Assembly (NCBI RefSeq): GCF_009709555.1
Contig: NZ_WJBG01000114.1
Coordinates: forward strand, 94,941 to 158,940
Origin: Streptomyces blattellae
GTDB lineage: Bacteria > Actinomycetota > Actinomycetes > Streptomycetales > Streptomycetaceae
DNA: 64,000 bases
Reading direction: 5' to 3'
The notes below the pieces were generated by a model. That model had not been told where the DNA came from, searched no databases, and saw only the letters and a program-made list of their open reading frames with translations. Of this stretch, positions 50,033-58,638 are shown one piece after another. The translations under genes and the position numbers were made by a program. The first letter of the stretch is position 1. Each line of letters opens with the position of its first letter.

Positions 50033-50785
50033 CTACTTGGTTGCCGACGTGGCCGCCGCGAGCTGCTGGAAGGGGACGGCGTGATGCCAGGCGGCGTCAC
50101 GGAGCATGGCGTAGCGGATCACTTCGGCCGGTTCGGTGATCAGCTCAACGTCGGTCAGCTCGTCAGCCTCGGTGAAGTTGAGCCGGGCGACCAGGCGTGA
50201 GTCGAAGATCCAGAAGTCTTCGTTGCCCAGACGCAGGCGCTCGGCGTCCGCGCGGCACAGGGTGCGGATGTCTTCGCCGAACTCGGTGTTCCGTTCGGCG
50301 TTGACCATGAGGTAGCACTGACCCGTGGTCGGCGGGTGGTCGACCAGCCGGACACGGGCGACCGTCTTCCCGGCAGCCGTCTGGCTCCTGATGGTGCGGC
50401 AGTACCAGGTACTCATGTCCCAGTCGACACGACCCTCGGCGAGGAACTGCGCATAGGTCTCGGTCGACTCGTCGGACGCGTACCGGCGGCGGGTCTCCAG
50501 CCGCCAGGCGGTGTGCTCGAAGAGCTCGAACAGCCGGTTGAAGGCGGCGAGATCGATGATGCGAGCCTGGCGGCTCCGGTCCTTCGGTGCCCAGTCCGTG
50601 ATCAGCTCACGCGGCACCACGACCGCGACCTCGCCGGGGCCGAGGTGCTGAAGCTGGGCGACGTCCTCGGGGTCGGTCAGCGGCGGCCCGTGCACGATCA
50701 CCTGACCGGTGTCGACGTCCTCGTGAATCGACGGGCAGCCGGTGTCACCGCTGCCGGTGCCGTTGAAGCGGATGTTGCGCGTCAT
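50033..50785 (-). CDS. DUF6879 family protein with N-terminal extension
   Basis: 250 residues. The DUF6879 core is the last two-thirds: FNRLFELFEHTAWRLETRRR, YASDESTETYAQFLAEGRVD, STWYCRTIR and QCYLMVNAERNTEFGEDI, closing with FWIFDSRLVARLNF. The first 70 residues (GCPSIHEDVDTGQVIVHGPP; LGPGEVAVVVPRELI) look like the small separate protein often encoded beside DUF6879 genes, so this may be a fusion. It is cotranscribed with the DUF5753 regulator. Confidence 0.85.
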   Translation of the reverse strand: MTRNIRFNGTGSGDTGCPSIHEDVDTGQVIVHGPPLTDPEDVAQLQHLGPGEVAVVVPRELITDWAPKDRSRQARIIDLAAFNRLFELFEHTAWRLETRRRYASDESTETYAQFLAEGRVDWDMSTWYCRTIRSQTAAGKTVARVRLVDHPPTTGQCYLMVNAERNTEFGEDIRTLCRADAERLRLGNEDFWIFDSRLVARLNFTEADELTDVELITEPAEVIRYAMLRDAAWHHAVPFQQLAAATSATK

Positions 50786-50959
50786 GTGCCCCTCCCTCGT
50801 CGGGTTGTCTCCGTAGGTTGATCATTGCGGCGGGGCGTCCGGCCTCGCTATAGCCCCCCTGACGTTGCGTGAGAATCCTCGGGCATAAGTCGTAGCTACC
50901 CGAGAATAACGGCGAATATCCGCTAGCAGGTCCAACTACGACTGCCCAACGCTGAGTTC
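50786..50959. promoter_or_regulatory. divergent promoter region of the DUF6879/small-gene module
   Basis: 174 bp, less GC-rich than its surroundings. It contains an inverted repeat CTCGGG (50878-50883) / CCCGAG (50899-50904) and paired words GTCGTAGCTAC and AACTACGAC (about 50890 and 50935). This is the probable operator region of the DUF5753 regulator. Confidence 0.45.
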
Positions 50960-51163
50960 ATGACCACTGCACAGAAGTCGGGCGCGACCGAAGCCGTTGA
51001 GGCGGTCGAGGTGCTGCGTGGAGCGCTGACGGCGGCGGGGATCGTCCTGCCGTCCCTGGGAGCCGACACGGCCTCCCCTGCCCTGAATCTGATCAGCCTG
51101 GGCCGCGTGCGCGCCGACGTCGCGCTCCGGCTCGCCGATGTCCTCCGGCGAGGGTGCGCATGA
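50960..51163 (+). CDS. small hypothetical protein of the DUF6879-associated module
   Basis: 67 residues: AVEAVEVLRGALTAAGIVLP and LISLGRVRADVALRLADVLR, two amphipathic helices. Similar small proteins accompany DUF5753/DUF6879 genes in many actinomycetes. It is the first of four genes linked by 4-bp overlaps, and the next starts at 51160 within its end (ATGA). Confidence 0.65.
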   Translation: MTTAQKSGATEAVEAVEVLRGALTAAGIVLPSLGADTASPALNLISLGRVRADVALRLADVLRRGCA

Positions 51164-51387
51164 GCACGTACGCCCCCGCCATCGGTGATCTCGCGTGGGA
51201 CAACGCCACGCGAAGGGTCGGCAGGGTCGTCGACCACGTGGGCGGCTGCTGGCGGCTCCGGCCGCCCGGCGGTGGTCGCGAGTGGGACGCGCACGGCCCG
51301 CTGCGCCACGCGACGGTGACGGTCACGGAGGCACTGTCGTTCGGCGTGGCGCCGGCCAACGCGCGGAGCCGGGGTCAGTGCCCGTGA
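51160..51387 (+). CDS. small hypothetical protein (beta-rich)
   Basis: 75 residues from the ATG that overlaps the preceding stop. It reads APAIGDLAWDNATRRVGRVV and DHVGGCWRLRPPGGGREWDA, an SH3-like barrel pattern as in many small actinobacterial accessory proteins. No catalytic motif. It overlaps the next gene by 4 bp (GTGA). Confidence 0.65.
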   Translation: MSTYAPAIGDLAWDNATRRVGRVVDHVGGCWRLRPPGGGREWDAHGPLRHATVTVTEALSFGVAPANARSRGQCP

Positions 51388-51569
51388 GCGCGCCGACCGA
51401 GGAGGTGACGCTGTCGGCCGAGTGCACGCTCGCCCGGCAGCCGGACTACCTGGACCTGCACGCCGACTGCCGCCAGACCGAGGACGTGCCGATGCCGCAC
51501 GCGCGCGGCATCCTCCTCGTGCACCGCTGCCGCTGCACGTGCCACCGCCGGGGAGGTGATCCCGCGTGA
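51384..51569 (+). CDS. small histidine/cysteine-rich hypothetical protein
   Basis: 61 residues from a GTG overlapping the previous stop. Features: AECTLARQPDYLDLHADCRQ and HRCRCTCHRRGGDP, four to five cysteines and several histidines, so a zinc-ribbon-like fold is plausible. Third member of the coupled chain, overlapping the fourth by 4 bp. Confidence 0.6.
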   Translation: MSAPTEEVTLSAECTLARQPDYLDLHADCRQTEDVPMPHARGILLVHRCRCTCHRRGGDPA

Positions 51570-51775
51570 CCACGCCGCTGCATGTCTGCCGTGCCTGCGA
51601 TGGCCTGATCACCGACCCGGACGACGCGGTCGCCGTCGCCCATGATCTGGGCAACAGCGGACCGGGGTGGACCATCTGGGCCCACCGTGACCACGCCGAC
51701 GACATCGAGCTGATCGACCCGGTCCTGCTACGGATCATGCTCCGCATCTGGGCCGCGCATCGCCCCGCGATGTAG
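51566..51775 (+). CDS. small hypothetical protein with CxxC
   Basis: 69 residues from a GTG overlapping the previous stop. It begins MTTPLHVCRACDGLITDPDD (one CxxC) and continues with WTIWAHRDHADDIELIDPVL, resembling a half zinc finger. It ends the chain; the next gene is convergent. No family name known. Confidence 0.6.
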   Translation: MTTPLHVCRACDGLITDPDDAVAVAHDLGNSGPGWTIWAHRDHADDIELIDPVLLRIMLRIWAAHRPAM

Positions 51776-51819
51776 TCGCCGGAACAGCGCGAAGCCCTGC
51801 CACCTCCCCCTGGCCGGGC

Positions 51820-52815
51820 TTAGTCCCCCGCCTCGGGCGGCCACGCGTCGCCCCAGTGCGCGTCCCGGGCCGCCTTGTACAGGTCGCCGTGGCGCTTGGT
51901 GACCGTGGTCCGGTGCAGGGCGGGGTCGGTCTCGCAGAGGTCGAGGAGGACCTGGCCCTTGCGGATCTGCGGTTTGCGTACGACGCGGGAGGGGGCCGGG
52001 GTGAGCGGGCGGCGGGTGGCGGCGACGTAGGCGAACTTCTCGTCCTCGTAGGCGAGGGAGCCGCCCTTGACCTGGCGGTGCAGGGAGGAACGGCTGACCC
52101 GGGCCGAGAAGTGGCACCAGTCCGTGCCGGGGACGATGGGGCAGGCGGCGCTGTGCGGGCAGGGGGCGGCGATGTGGAAGCCGGCGGTGATGAGGCGGTC
52201 GCGGGCCTCGATGACGCGGGTGTAGCCGTCGGGGGTGCCCGGTTCGACGATCACGACGGCCTGGGCGGCGGTGGCGGCGGCGTCGAGGAGGGCGGCGCGG
52301 TCGGGGGCGCTGAGTTCGTTGAGGACGTAGGAGACCGTGACGAGATCGGTGCTCTCCATGGTGAGCGCCGCTCCGATTCGAGAGCGGTGCCAACGGGCCG
52401 CCCGCAGGGCCGGGTTGGCGGCGGCGATCTCCCGGCCGAGCGTGAGCGCGGGTTCGGCCCAGTCCAGCACGGTGACGCCGCGCTCGCCGGGCCAGGTCGC
52501 GGTGACGGCCCAGGTCGCGGCGCCGGTTCCGCCGCCGACGTCGAGGTGGCTGCCGGGTGTCCACTCCGGTACGGCCCGCGCGAACGCCTCCAGCGCGGAG
52601 TGGGTCGCCTCGAAGGTCGCGGGCATGCGGTACGCGGCGTAGGCCGCCACGTCGGCGCGATCACGGAGGATGGGGGCGTCGGTGGGGGTGGCGCCGCGGT
52701 AGTTCGAGATCAGCCGGTCCACGGCCTGCGCGGCCTGGCGGGGCGGGAGGCCGTCGAGGAGGGTGGCGAGGGTAGCGCGGAGAGTCTCGGCGACGGGGGG
52801 AGCGGGGTCGTTCAC
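51820..52815 (-). CDS. Rsm22-like small-subunit rRNA methyltransferase-family protein
   Basis: 331 residues. Motif I is SHLDVGGGTGAATWAVTATW (about 88-107). The Rsm22 signature follows: TVSYVLNELSAPDRAALLDA, the cysteine cluster in PCPHSAACPIVPGTDWCHFS, then ARVSRSSLHRQVKGG, which in relatives binds metal. Family members are mitochondrial or bacterial ribosomal proteins with a SAM fold, some acting in ribosome assembly. No other translation gene is nearby. Confidence 0.88.
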   Translation of the reverse strand: MNDPAPPVAETLRATLATLLDGLPPRQAAQAVDRLISNYRGATPTDAPILRDRADVAAYAAYRMPATFEATHSALEAFARAVPEWTPGSHLDVGGGTGAATWAVTATWPGERGVTVLDWAEPALTLGREIAAANPALRAARWHRSRIGAALTMESTDLVTVSYVLNELSAPDRAALLDAAATAAQAVVIVEPGTPDGYTRVIEARDRLITAGFHIAAPCPHSAACPIVPGTDWCHFSARVSRSSLHRQVKGGSLAYEDEKFAYVAATRRPLTPAPSRVVRKPQIRKGQVLLDLCETDPALHRTTVTKRHGDLYKAARDAHWGDAWPPEAGD

Positions 52816-52864
52816 CCGCCGATTCTACGAGCGCGTCCGGCGCTGGTCCGTACGTCACCCCGTC

Positions 52865-54136
52865 TCACCCCCGCCGCCCCTGCCCGTCCCGCCCGCGTCC
52901 CGTCCTCCAGGGGGCCCCGCCCCCTGGACCCCCGCTCCTCAAACGCCGGAGGGGCTGATTCTCACGGCCCCGCACCGCACGCGCCAGCCTCGTCCCCGCC
53001 CTCGCTCTCGGCCCGTTGTCCGGTGTCCGCCTCCGCGGATGCACCGTGTTCGCCAGGAGTACCAGGAACGTGTCCGTCGCCGGGTCGAGGACCAGGGACG
53101 TGCCGGTGAAGCCCGTGTGCCCGGCCGCCCCCTCCCCCGCCAGTTCCCCCATGAACCACGGCTGGTTCACCGCGAAGCCCAGTCCGGGCGGGGTCAGCAG
53201 CAGTTCCACGAAGTCGGGGCCGAGGATGCGGGCGGGACCGTAGGAGCCGCCCGCCAGCAGCGCACGGCAGAAGACGGCCAGGTCCCGCCCGGTCGAGAAC
53301 AGGCCGGCGTGCCCGGCCACCCCGCCGAGCGCCCACGCGTTCTCGTCGTGGACGACGCCCCGCAGCATCCCCCGGTCCGCCTTGGCCCACGGCCGCCGCT
53401 GGTCCTCCGTGGCGGCGGCGTCGGGGCAGGGGCCGTAGCCCGTCGCCGTCATCCCCAGCGGACGCGTGATGCCGTCGTGGATCAGGACGTCGAGCGTGCG
53501 GCCCGTGATGCGTTCGAGCACCTGCTGCAGCAGCAGCGGATTCAGGTCGGAGTAGCAGTACGTGCCGGGCACGCCGACCGGCACCTCCGCCCGCAGCAGC
53601 GCCAGCCGTTCGGCGGGGTCGGCGCAGTCGTACAGCGGGAGTTCGGGGCGTAGTCCCGAGGTGTGGGTGAGCAGTTGGCGGACCGTGATGCCGTGTGCGG
53701 CCGCCGCCCGGAAGCCGGGCAGGTAGGCGCCCACGCGCGCGTCGATGCCGAGCGTCCCCCGCTCGATCTGCTGCACCGCGGCGACGGCCGTGAACAGCTT
53801 GGTCAGGGAGGCGATGTCGAAGGGGGTGCCGATCGTCATCGGGACCCGTTCGGCGGGCGGCAGTTCCACGCCGGTGTCGCTCCCGGCGTCGTAGGCCTCG
53901 TACCGTACGGCCCAGCCCGCCGCCTCCTCCACGGCGATGACCGGCCCGCGCCCGGCGACCACGACGGCGCCTGCCGCCCAGGGGCGTTCGCCGGTGGTGA
54001 GGTCGCTCACCTCGCGGACGAGATGGCGGAGTTCCCCGGGGTCGAGTCCGGCCCGTTCCGGTGTGCCGCTGCGCAGTCTCGGCGCGCTCAGTTCCCTGCT
54101 CCCTCCGAATCCGCACGTCTGTTCCAAGGACGGCAC
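52865..54136 (-). CDS. serine hydrolase, class C beta-lactamase-like
   Basis: The fold is clear: DIASLTKLFTAVAAVQQIER holds the SxxK nucleophile, YCYSDLNPLLLQQVLERITG the YxN tyrosine, and HTGFTGTSLVLDP the HTG triad element. No signal peptide is seen. Two starts are possible: GTG 54136, or a CTG at 54091 that overlaps the exporter stop (CTGA) and has GGAGGGA eight bases upstream. After residue VHPRRRTPDNG the C-terminus is non-homologous and runs through an intergenic palindrome to 52865, so the end may be altered. Confidence 0.82.
   Translation of the reverse strand: MPSLEQTCGFGGSRELSAPRLRSGTPERAGLDPGELRHLVREVSDLTTGERPWAAGAVVVAGRGPVIAVEEAAGWAVRYEAYDAGSDTGVELPPAERVPMTIGTPFDIASLTKLFTAVAAVQQIERGTLGIDARVGAYLPGFRAAAAHGITVRQLLTHTSGLRPELPLYDCADPAERLALLRAEVPVGVPGTYCYSDLNPLLLQQVLERITGRTLDVLIHDGITRPLGMTATGYGPCPDAAATEDQRRPWAKADRGMLRGVVHDENAWALGGVAGHAGLFSTGRDLAVFCRALLAGGSYGPARILGPDFVELLLTPPGLGFAVNQPWFMGELAGEGAAGHTGFTGTSLVLDPATDTFLVLLANTVHPRRRTPDNGPRARAGTRLARAVRGRENQPLRRLRSGGPGGGAPWRTGRGRDGQGRRG
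52907..52960. repeat. dispersed Streptomyces-type intergenic repeat
   Basis: CCAGGGG-CCCCTGG hairpin (52907-52927) followed by ACCCCCGCTCCTCAAACGCC and GGAGGGGCTGATT. This hairpin-plus-tail sequence is a familiar short repeat between Streptomyces genes. Here it lies inside the 3' end of the serine-hydrolase frame. Confidence 0.65.
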
Positions 54137-55443
54137 ATTCCCATGAAACAGGCCATTGCCACCAGTGCCGCCGCCAGTTGGGCGACGGCCATGGGGACGG
54201 CGGTGTCCTCTCCGGCGATGCCGACCAGCGGGGAGGCGATCGCGCCGATGAGGTAGGAGGACGTGCCGAGCAGGGCGGACGCGGCGCCGGCGGCGTGCCG
54301 GGTGCGCAGGAGGGCGAGGGCCTGGGTGTTGGGCAGGGTGACGCCCATCGCGGACATCAGCACGAACAGCGCGACGGCCACCGGCGCCAGCCCCACCTCG
54401 CCGAACACGTCCAGCGACATCAGCAGCAGCGCGGTGGCGGCGGCGATGACGCCGGCGAGTCCGATGCCCAGCACCTTGTCGAGGTCGACCCGCCCGACCA
54501 GCACCTTGCCGTTGATCTGGCCGACGACGACCAGTCCGACCGAGTTGATCCCGAACAGCAGGCTGAAGGTCTGCGGCGAGGCCCCGTAGATCTCCTGAAT
54601 CACGAAGGGCGAGGCGGATATGTAGGAGAAGAGGGAGGCGAAGGCGAAGCCGCCCGCGATCATGTACCCGGAGAAGGCGCGGTCGGCGAGCAGCCGCCGC
54701 ATCGAGCGCAGGGCCTCGCCCACCCCGCCGTCGTGCCGTTCGCCGGCCGGCAGCGTCTCCGGCAGCTTCGCCCGGACGACCGCGGCCAGCGCCACCCCCA
54801 GGACCGTGAGCACGACGAACACGCCCCGCCAGTCGGTCACCTGCAGGATCTGCCCGCCGATCAGCGGCGCCACGACCGGCGCGACCCCCGAGATCAGCAT
54901 GAGGGTGGAGAGGAAGCGGGCCATGGCCATGCCGTCGTACAGATCGCGTACGACCGCCCGCGCGATCACGATCCCGGCCGCGCCCGCGAGCCCCTGCGCC
55001 AGCCGGAAGGCGACCAGCGCCTCGACGGTGGGCGCCAGCGCGCACAGGGCGGTGGCGACGACGTAGACCGCGAGGCCGATGAGCAGCGGGCGCCGCCGTC
55101 CCCACTTGTCGCTCATCGGGCCGACGACCAGCTGCCCGAGCGCCATGCCGGCCAGGCAGGCGGTGAGCGTGAGCTGGACGGTCGCGGCGGGCGCGTGCAG
55201 GGAATCGGTGACCTCCGGGAGGGCCGGCAGGTACATGTCCATGGTGAGCGGAGGCGTGGCGGTCAGGCCGCCGAGGATGAGGGTGACGAGCACGCCGGTG
55301 CGGCGCACGGCGCGGGCGGCCGGTTCCGGTTTCGATTCCGGTTCGGGTTTCGATTCCGGTTCCGTTTGCTGTTCCGGTACGGCCGCCTGCGTCTCGTTCG
55401 ATGCTTCCGATATGGGTGCTTTGGATGCCCTGTACTCGGGCAT
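54088..55443 (-). CDS. Bcr/CflA-type multidrug MFS exporter
   Basis: 451 residues, twelve helices. MFS motif A is GQLVVGPMSDKWGRRRPLLI (about 100), and Bcr/CflA features are MDMYLPALPEVTDSLHAPAA and ARAVVRDLYDGMAMARFLST. The N-terminal 45 residues are charged and contain PESKPEPESKPEP encoded by a short DNA repeat. ATG 55443 follows GAGGGAGGG. It exports drugs such as bicyclomycin or sulphonamides by proton antiport in known relatives. The serine hydrolase gene overlaps its end. Confidence 0.92.
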   Translation of the reverse strand: MPEYRASKAPISEASNETQAAVPEQQTEPESKPEPESKPEPAARAVRRTGVLVTLILGGLTATPPLTMDMYLPALPEVTDSLHAPAATVQLTLTACLAGMALGQLVVGPMSDKWGRRRPLLIGLAVYVVATALCALAPTVEALVAFRLAQGLAGAAGIVIARAVVRDLYDGMAMARFLSTLMLISGVAPVVAPLIGGQILQVTDWRGVFVVLTVLGVALAAVVRAKLPETLPAGERHDGGVGEALRSMRRLLADRAFSGYMIAGGFAFASLFSYISASPFVIQEIYGASPQTFSLLFGINSVGLVVVGQINGKVLVGRVDLDKVLGIGLAGVIAAATALLLMSLDVFGEVGLAPVAVALFVLMSAMGVTLPNTQALALLRTRHAAGAASALLGTSSYLIGAIASPLVGIAGEDTAVPMAVAQLAAALVAMACFMGMCRPWNRRADSEGAGN

Positions 55444-55528
55444 GCGCCCTCCCTCTTTCCGCGATACGGCCCCTATGCTCTCAGTTCGAACACAGTGGCT
55501 GGGCTCACATGAACGAGGGCGGGACGGC

Positions 55529-56560
55529 ATGACGGCGGAGAACGTGCGGTGGGGGATCCTGGCGACCGGCGGGATCGCGGCCGCGTTCACGGCGGATCTG
55601 GTCGATCTGCCGGACGCGGAGGTGGTGGCGGTGGCCTCGCGCTCCTCGGACTCGGCGAAGGCATTCGCGGAACGGTTCGGGATTCCCCGGGCGTACGGCG
55701 ACTGGGGCTCCCTCGCGGCCGACGCGGACATCGATGTCGTGTACGTCGCCACCCCGCACTCGGCGCACCGGGCCGCCGCCGGCCTGTGCCTGGAGGCCGG
55801 GCGGAGCGTGCTGTGCGAGAAGCCGTTCACGCTGAACGTGCGCGAGGCCGAGGAGCTGATCGCGCTGGCGCGGGCGCGCGGGAGCTTCCTGATGGAGGCC
55901 ATGTGGATGTACTGCAATCCCGTGATCCGGCGCCTGAAGGCCCTCGTCGAGGACGGCGCGATCGGCGAAGTGCGCACCGTGCAGGCCGACTTCGGGATAG
56001 CCGGCCCCTTCCCGCCGTCGCACCGGCTGCGTGACCCCGCGCAGGGCGGCGGCGCGCTGCTCGACCTCGGGGTGTACCCGGTGTCGTTCGCGCAGCTGCT
56101 GCTCGGGGAGCCGTCGGACGTCGCGGCGCGAGCGGTGCTCTCGGACGAGGGCGTCGATCTCCAGACGGGAGCACTGCTCTCGTGGGAGAGCGGCGCTCTC
56201 GCTTCGGTGCACTGCTCTGTCGTGGGCGGTACGTCCGTCTCCGCGTCGGTCACCGGCTCGCAGGGCCGCATCGACATCCCGTACGGCTTCTTCCACGCCG
56301 ACCGCTTTCTGCTGCACCGGGACGGCCGTGAACCCGAGGTGTTCGCCCACGACGAGGCCGCCGGCCCGCACAACAGCTTCAAGTACGAGGCCCGCGAGGT
56401 GATGCGCGCCCTGCGGGCCGGCGAGACCGAGTCCCCGCTCGTCCCGCTCGACGGCACCCTCGCCGTGATGCGGACGCTCGACGCGATACGTGACCGCATC
56501 GGCGTGAGCTACCCCGGCGAGGCCGGCCGGGAAGCCGTACCGGCCGCCACACCGGCCTGA
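55529..56560 (+). CDS. Gfo/Idh/MocA-family oxidoreductase
   Basis: 343 residues. The N-terminal Rossmann domain (RWGILATGGIAAAFTADLVD) is followed by VVYVATPHSAHRAAAGLCLE, the substrate-site VLCEKPFTLN with its catalytic Lys, and MEAMWMYCNPVIRRLK. The second domain has GGGALLDLGVYPVSFAQLLL. Such enzymes use NAD(P) on sugars, trans-dihydrodiols or their amines. The MEAMW motif resembles dihydrodiol-dehydrogenase-like members. It is divergent from the exporter. Confidence 0.93.
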   Translation: MTAENVRWGILATGGIAAAFTADLVDLPDAEVVAVASRSSDSAKAFAERFGIPRAYGDWGSLAADADIDVVYVATPHSAHRAAAGLCLEAGRSVLCEKPFTLNVREAEELIALARARGSFLMEAMWMYCNPVIRRLKALVEDGAIGEVRTVQADFGIAGPFPPSHRLRDPAQGGGALLDLGVYPVSFAQLLLGEPSDVAARAVLSDEGVDLQTGALLSWESGALASVHCSVVGGTSVSASVTGSQGRIDIPYGFFHADRFLLHRDGREPEVFAHDEAAGPHNSFKYEAREVMRALRAGETESPLVPLDGTLAVMRTLDAIRDRIGVSYPGEAGREAVPAATPA

Positions 56561-56949
56561 GGCCTGAGGCTGAGAGCCTGAGAGCGCGAGGCCACGTGGA
56601 CGCTCCGGCGCCTTGCGATCGCGCGCACCCGGCGCCGCTCCTTCTTCCGGCTCGATCGCACCCGGTGCCGCCCCTCTTCCGGCTCGATCGCACCCTGGCG
56701 CCCAGGCTTCACAACTTGCACAACCGGAATGTGACAGTCCGCTGCAATGCGGCCGATGGCGGACTTATGCTCGACTCTCCTCCACCAGAGCTTCACAGTT
56801 GGAGTGCTCGACTCCCGTCGGCCACAACGAGGGGGAGACGGCAACCGTTCCACGGCACCGGGTGGGGGGCCTCGCGTGGGACCGCGAGGTACGCACCGGG
56901 CCGTGGAGCGGCTGCCGCATGGAGCGGGTGAGCGGGTTCCGGTGTCCCC
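56561..56949. other. intergenic stretch with a 34-bp imperfect tandem repeat
   Basis: 390 bp between convergent genes. Two to three copies of a unit containing CTTCCGGCTCGATCGCACCC (about 56615-56700) and a ribosome-site-like GAGGGGGAGACG (56829-56840) without a following start codon. A minus-strand frame ends near 56765 with EHSNCEALVEESRA. No gene could be supported; it may be a degraded regulatory gene region. Confidence 0.35.
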
Positions 56950-57276
56950 TCACGCCTGGCCGGTCTCGAAGCGCCGGATCTTGCCGCTGTCGTCGACGTC
57001 GAACCGCCACCGGGTACGCATCTCGCCCCAGGTGTCGTTGCTGTAGCGGGCGACCAGGGCACGGCCGCCGTCGGACTCGCGGTCGACCTCCATGTGGCCG
57101 TGGGAGTCGAAGATCTCCCGGTTGATCCACTCGTCGAGGTCACGGTCCGAACCGTCGTCCGCCATCGTCGCGTCCGGGGCGAGAAGCGCGAGGAAGGCGT
57201 CGCGGTCGTGCGCGTTGACGGCGGTGACGAAGTCCCGGACTGCCGGTTCGCTGAGGTTCTTGGGCTGGATCGTCAT
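56950..57276 (-). CDS. NTF2-like (SnoaL-fold) protein
   Basis: 108 residues: VRDFVTAVNAHDRDAFLALL, then APDATMADDGSDRDLDEWIN and WRFDVDDSGKIRRFETGQA. This is the cone-shaped SnoaL/NTF2 alpha+beta fold, used by small isomerases, hydratases and binding proteins. No catalytic Asp/His pair is obvious. Start at the ATG 57276 (MTIQPKNLSEPA); the ribosome site is weak. Confidence 0.8.
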   Translation of the reverse strand: MTIQPKNLSEPAVRDFVTAVNAHDRDAFLALLAPDATMADDGSDRDLDEWINREIFDSHGHMEVDRESDGGRALVARYSNDTWGEMRTRWRFDVDDSGKIRRFETGQA

Positions 57277-57405
57277 GACTGCCAGACAAACACCGCTCCC
57301 GGAACCGCGCCACCCGAACAGCCGTCCGTGCGGGCCGGGTGGGTGTCCCCGGTGCGGCGGTGGAAACAGGCGCTGCTCGCGGAGCGGCCGTGCCAGGCTG
57401 CCCGT

Positions 57406-57792
57406 ATGACTGACCAGTTCGCTGCCACCGAGGCCTCCGCCGGCCCGTCCGGCCCCGCCGACCGCTCTGACCCCGCCGGCCTCTGGACCGGCATCGACGC
57501 CCTGTGGAGCTGGCTGGACGAGAACCGGGTACATGGCGGCCAGGAGGGGCTGCTGCTGCAGATGCTGAAACTGTCGGAGGAGGTCGGCGAGGTCGCCCAG
57601 GCGGTGATCGGCGCGACCGGTCAGAATCCCCGCAAGGGCACGACCCACACATGGGAGGACGTCGAGTCGGAACTGTGCGATGTGGTCATCACGGCACTGG
57701 TCGCGCTGCGCACGCTCACTCCGGACACGCATGAGGTGTTCACCCGGCATCTGGCGAGGGTCAAGCGGCGTTCGCTGGGCGGCACCTCGTGA
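57406..57792 (+). CDS. MazG-like nucleotide pyrophosphohydrolase
   Basis: 128 residues. After a 25-residue low-complexity lead comes the all-alpha NTP-PPase core: LLQMLKLSEEVGEVAQAVIG with the ExxE metal motif, and WEDVESELCDVVITALVALR with the ExxD pair. It would hydrolyse non-canonical nucleoside triphosphates as a house-cleaning enzyme. Start ATG 57406 lacks a ribosome site and could be leaderless. Confidence 0.85.
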   Translation: MTDQFAATEASAGPSGPADRSDPAGLWTGIDALWSWLDENRVHGGQEGLLLQMLKLSEEVGEVAQAVIGATGQNPRKGTTHTWEDVESELCDVVITALVALRTLTPDTHEVFTRHLARVKRRSLGGTS

Positions 57793-57936
57793 GCGCTCCG
57801 TGAGGCTCCGTGAGCGCTTGCCGAACGCTTCGTGAGCGACCGATCGGCTGATCGGCCGCGGCACGCTCGACCCGGCGATGAGTTCTGCGGCGTCCGGCGG
57901 TCGTAATGTCGAACCCGTCACCGAGGAGGGCTTTTG

Positions 57937-58500
57937 ATGCGCAACGTGACCTATTCGATGGGCGTCTCACTTGACGGCTACATCGTCGGGCCGGACGGCC
58001 GCTTCGACTGGACGGTGCCCGACGACGAGGTCTTTCGCTTCTGGATCGACGACATCCGACAGGTCGGCGTCCACCTGCTGGGACGACGGCTGTACGAGAC
58101 GATGCTGTACTGGGAGACCGCCGACCAGGATCCGTCGCTCGACGACGCCCAGTTGGAGTGGACCGCGCTCTGGAAGCCGCTTCCGAAGGTGGTGTTCTCC
58201 ACCACGCTGTCGGCCGTGCAGGGCAATGCCCGCCTGGCCTCCGGCAGCCTCGCGGAGGAGATCGAGCGGTTGCGGGCCGAGCCGGGTGAGGGCGAGATCG
58301 CGATCGGCGGCGCGACGCTCGCCGCCGAGGCGGCCGCGTCGGGTCTGATCGACGAGTACCGGACCATGGTCCACCCGGTGCTGGTCGGCGGTGGCATTCC
58401 GTTCTTTCCCCGGCACGAGCGCCGGGTGGATCTCGAACTCGTCGAGACCCGCACCTTCAGCTCAAGGGTCGTGTATCTCCGCTACCGCGTGGCGCGCTAG
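57937..58500 (+). CDS. dihydrofolate-reductase-like (RibD C-terminal domain) protein
   Basis: 187 residues. MGVSLDGYIVGPDGRFDWTV, LLGRRLYETMLYWETAD and IAIGGATLAAEAAASGLIDE with the closing HPVLVGGGIPFFP are characteristic of the RibD_C family. These proteins bind NADPH and reduce small pterin-, flavin- or quinone-like substrates; the exact one is unknown. ATG 57937 follows GAGGAGGGC. Confidence 0.88.
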   Translation: MRNVTYSMGVSLDGYIVGPDGRFDWTVPDDEVFRFWIDDIRQVGVHLLGRRLYETMLYWETADQDPSLDDAQLEWTALWKPLPKVVFSTTLSAVQGNARLASGSLAEEIERLRAEPGEGEIAIGGATLAAEAAASGLIDEYRTMVHPVLVGGGIPFFPRHERRVDLELVETRTFSSRVVYLRYRVAR

Positions 58501-58548
58501 GGCGCGTTGCGCAGACGAGCGGGGCGCAGGGGTTGACGTGGTCTCAAC

Positions 58549-58559
58549 TTGTCGACCAA
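58549..58559. promoter_or_regulatory. imperfect palindrome upstream of the MarR-type gene
   Basis: TTGTCGACCAA, about 80 bp before the ATG at 58639, in a stretch of lower GC than its surroundings with a nearby TATTAACG. It is a plausible self-regulation site. Confidence 0.35.
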
Positions 58560-58638
58560 AGTATTAACGACACGAACTATTGCTCCGCGGCAGGATACGG
58601 TCGTCTCCCGACGACGGCTCGCAGGAAGGAGGGGCGCC

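Noticed and set aside
55444..56499. Upstream extension of the Bcr/CflA exporter frame to 56499
   Set aside because: The extension is antisense to the Gfo/Idh/MocA gene; the ATG at 55443 has a strong ribosome site and family-like N-terminus.
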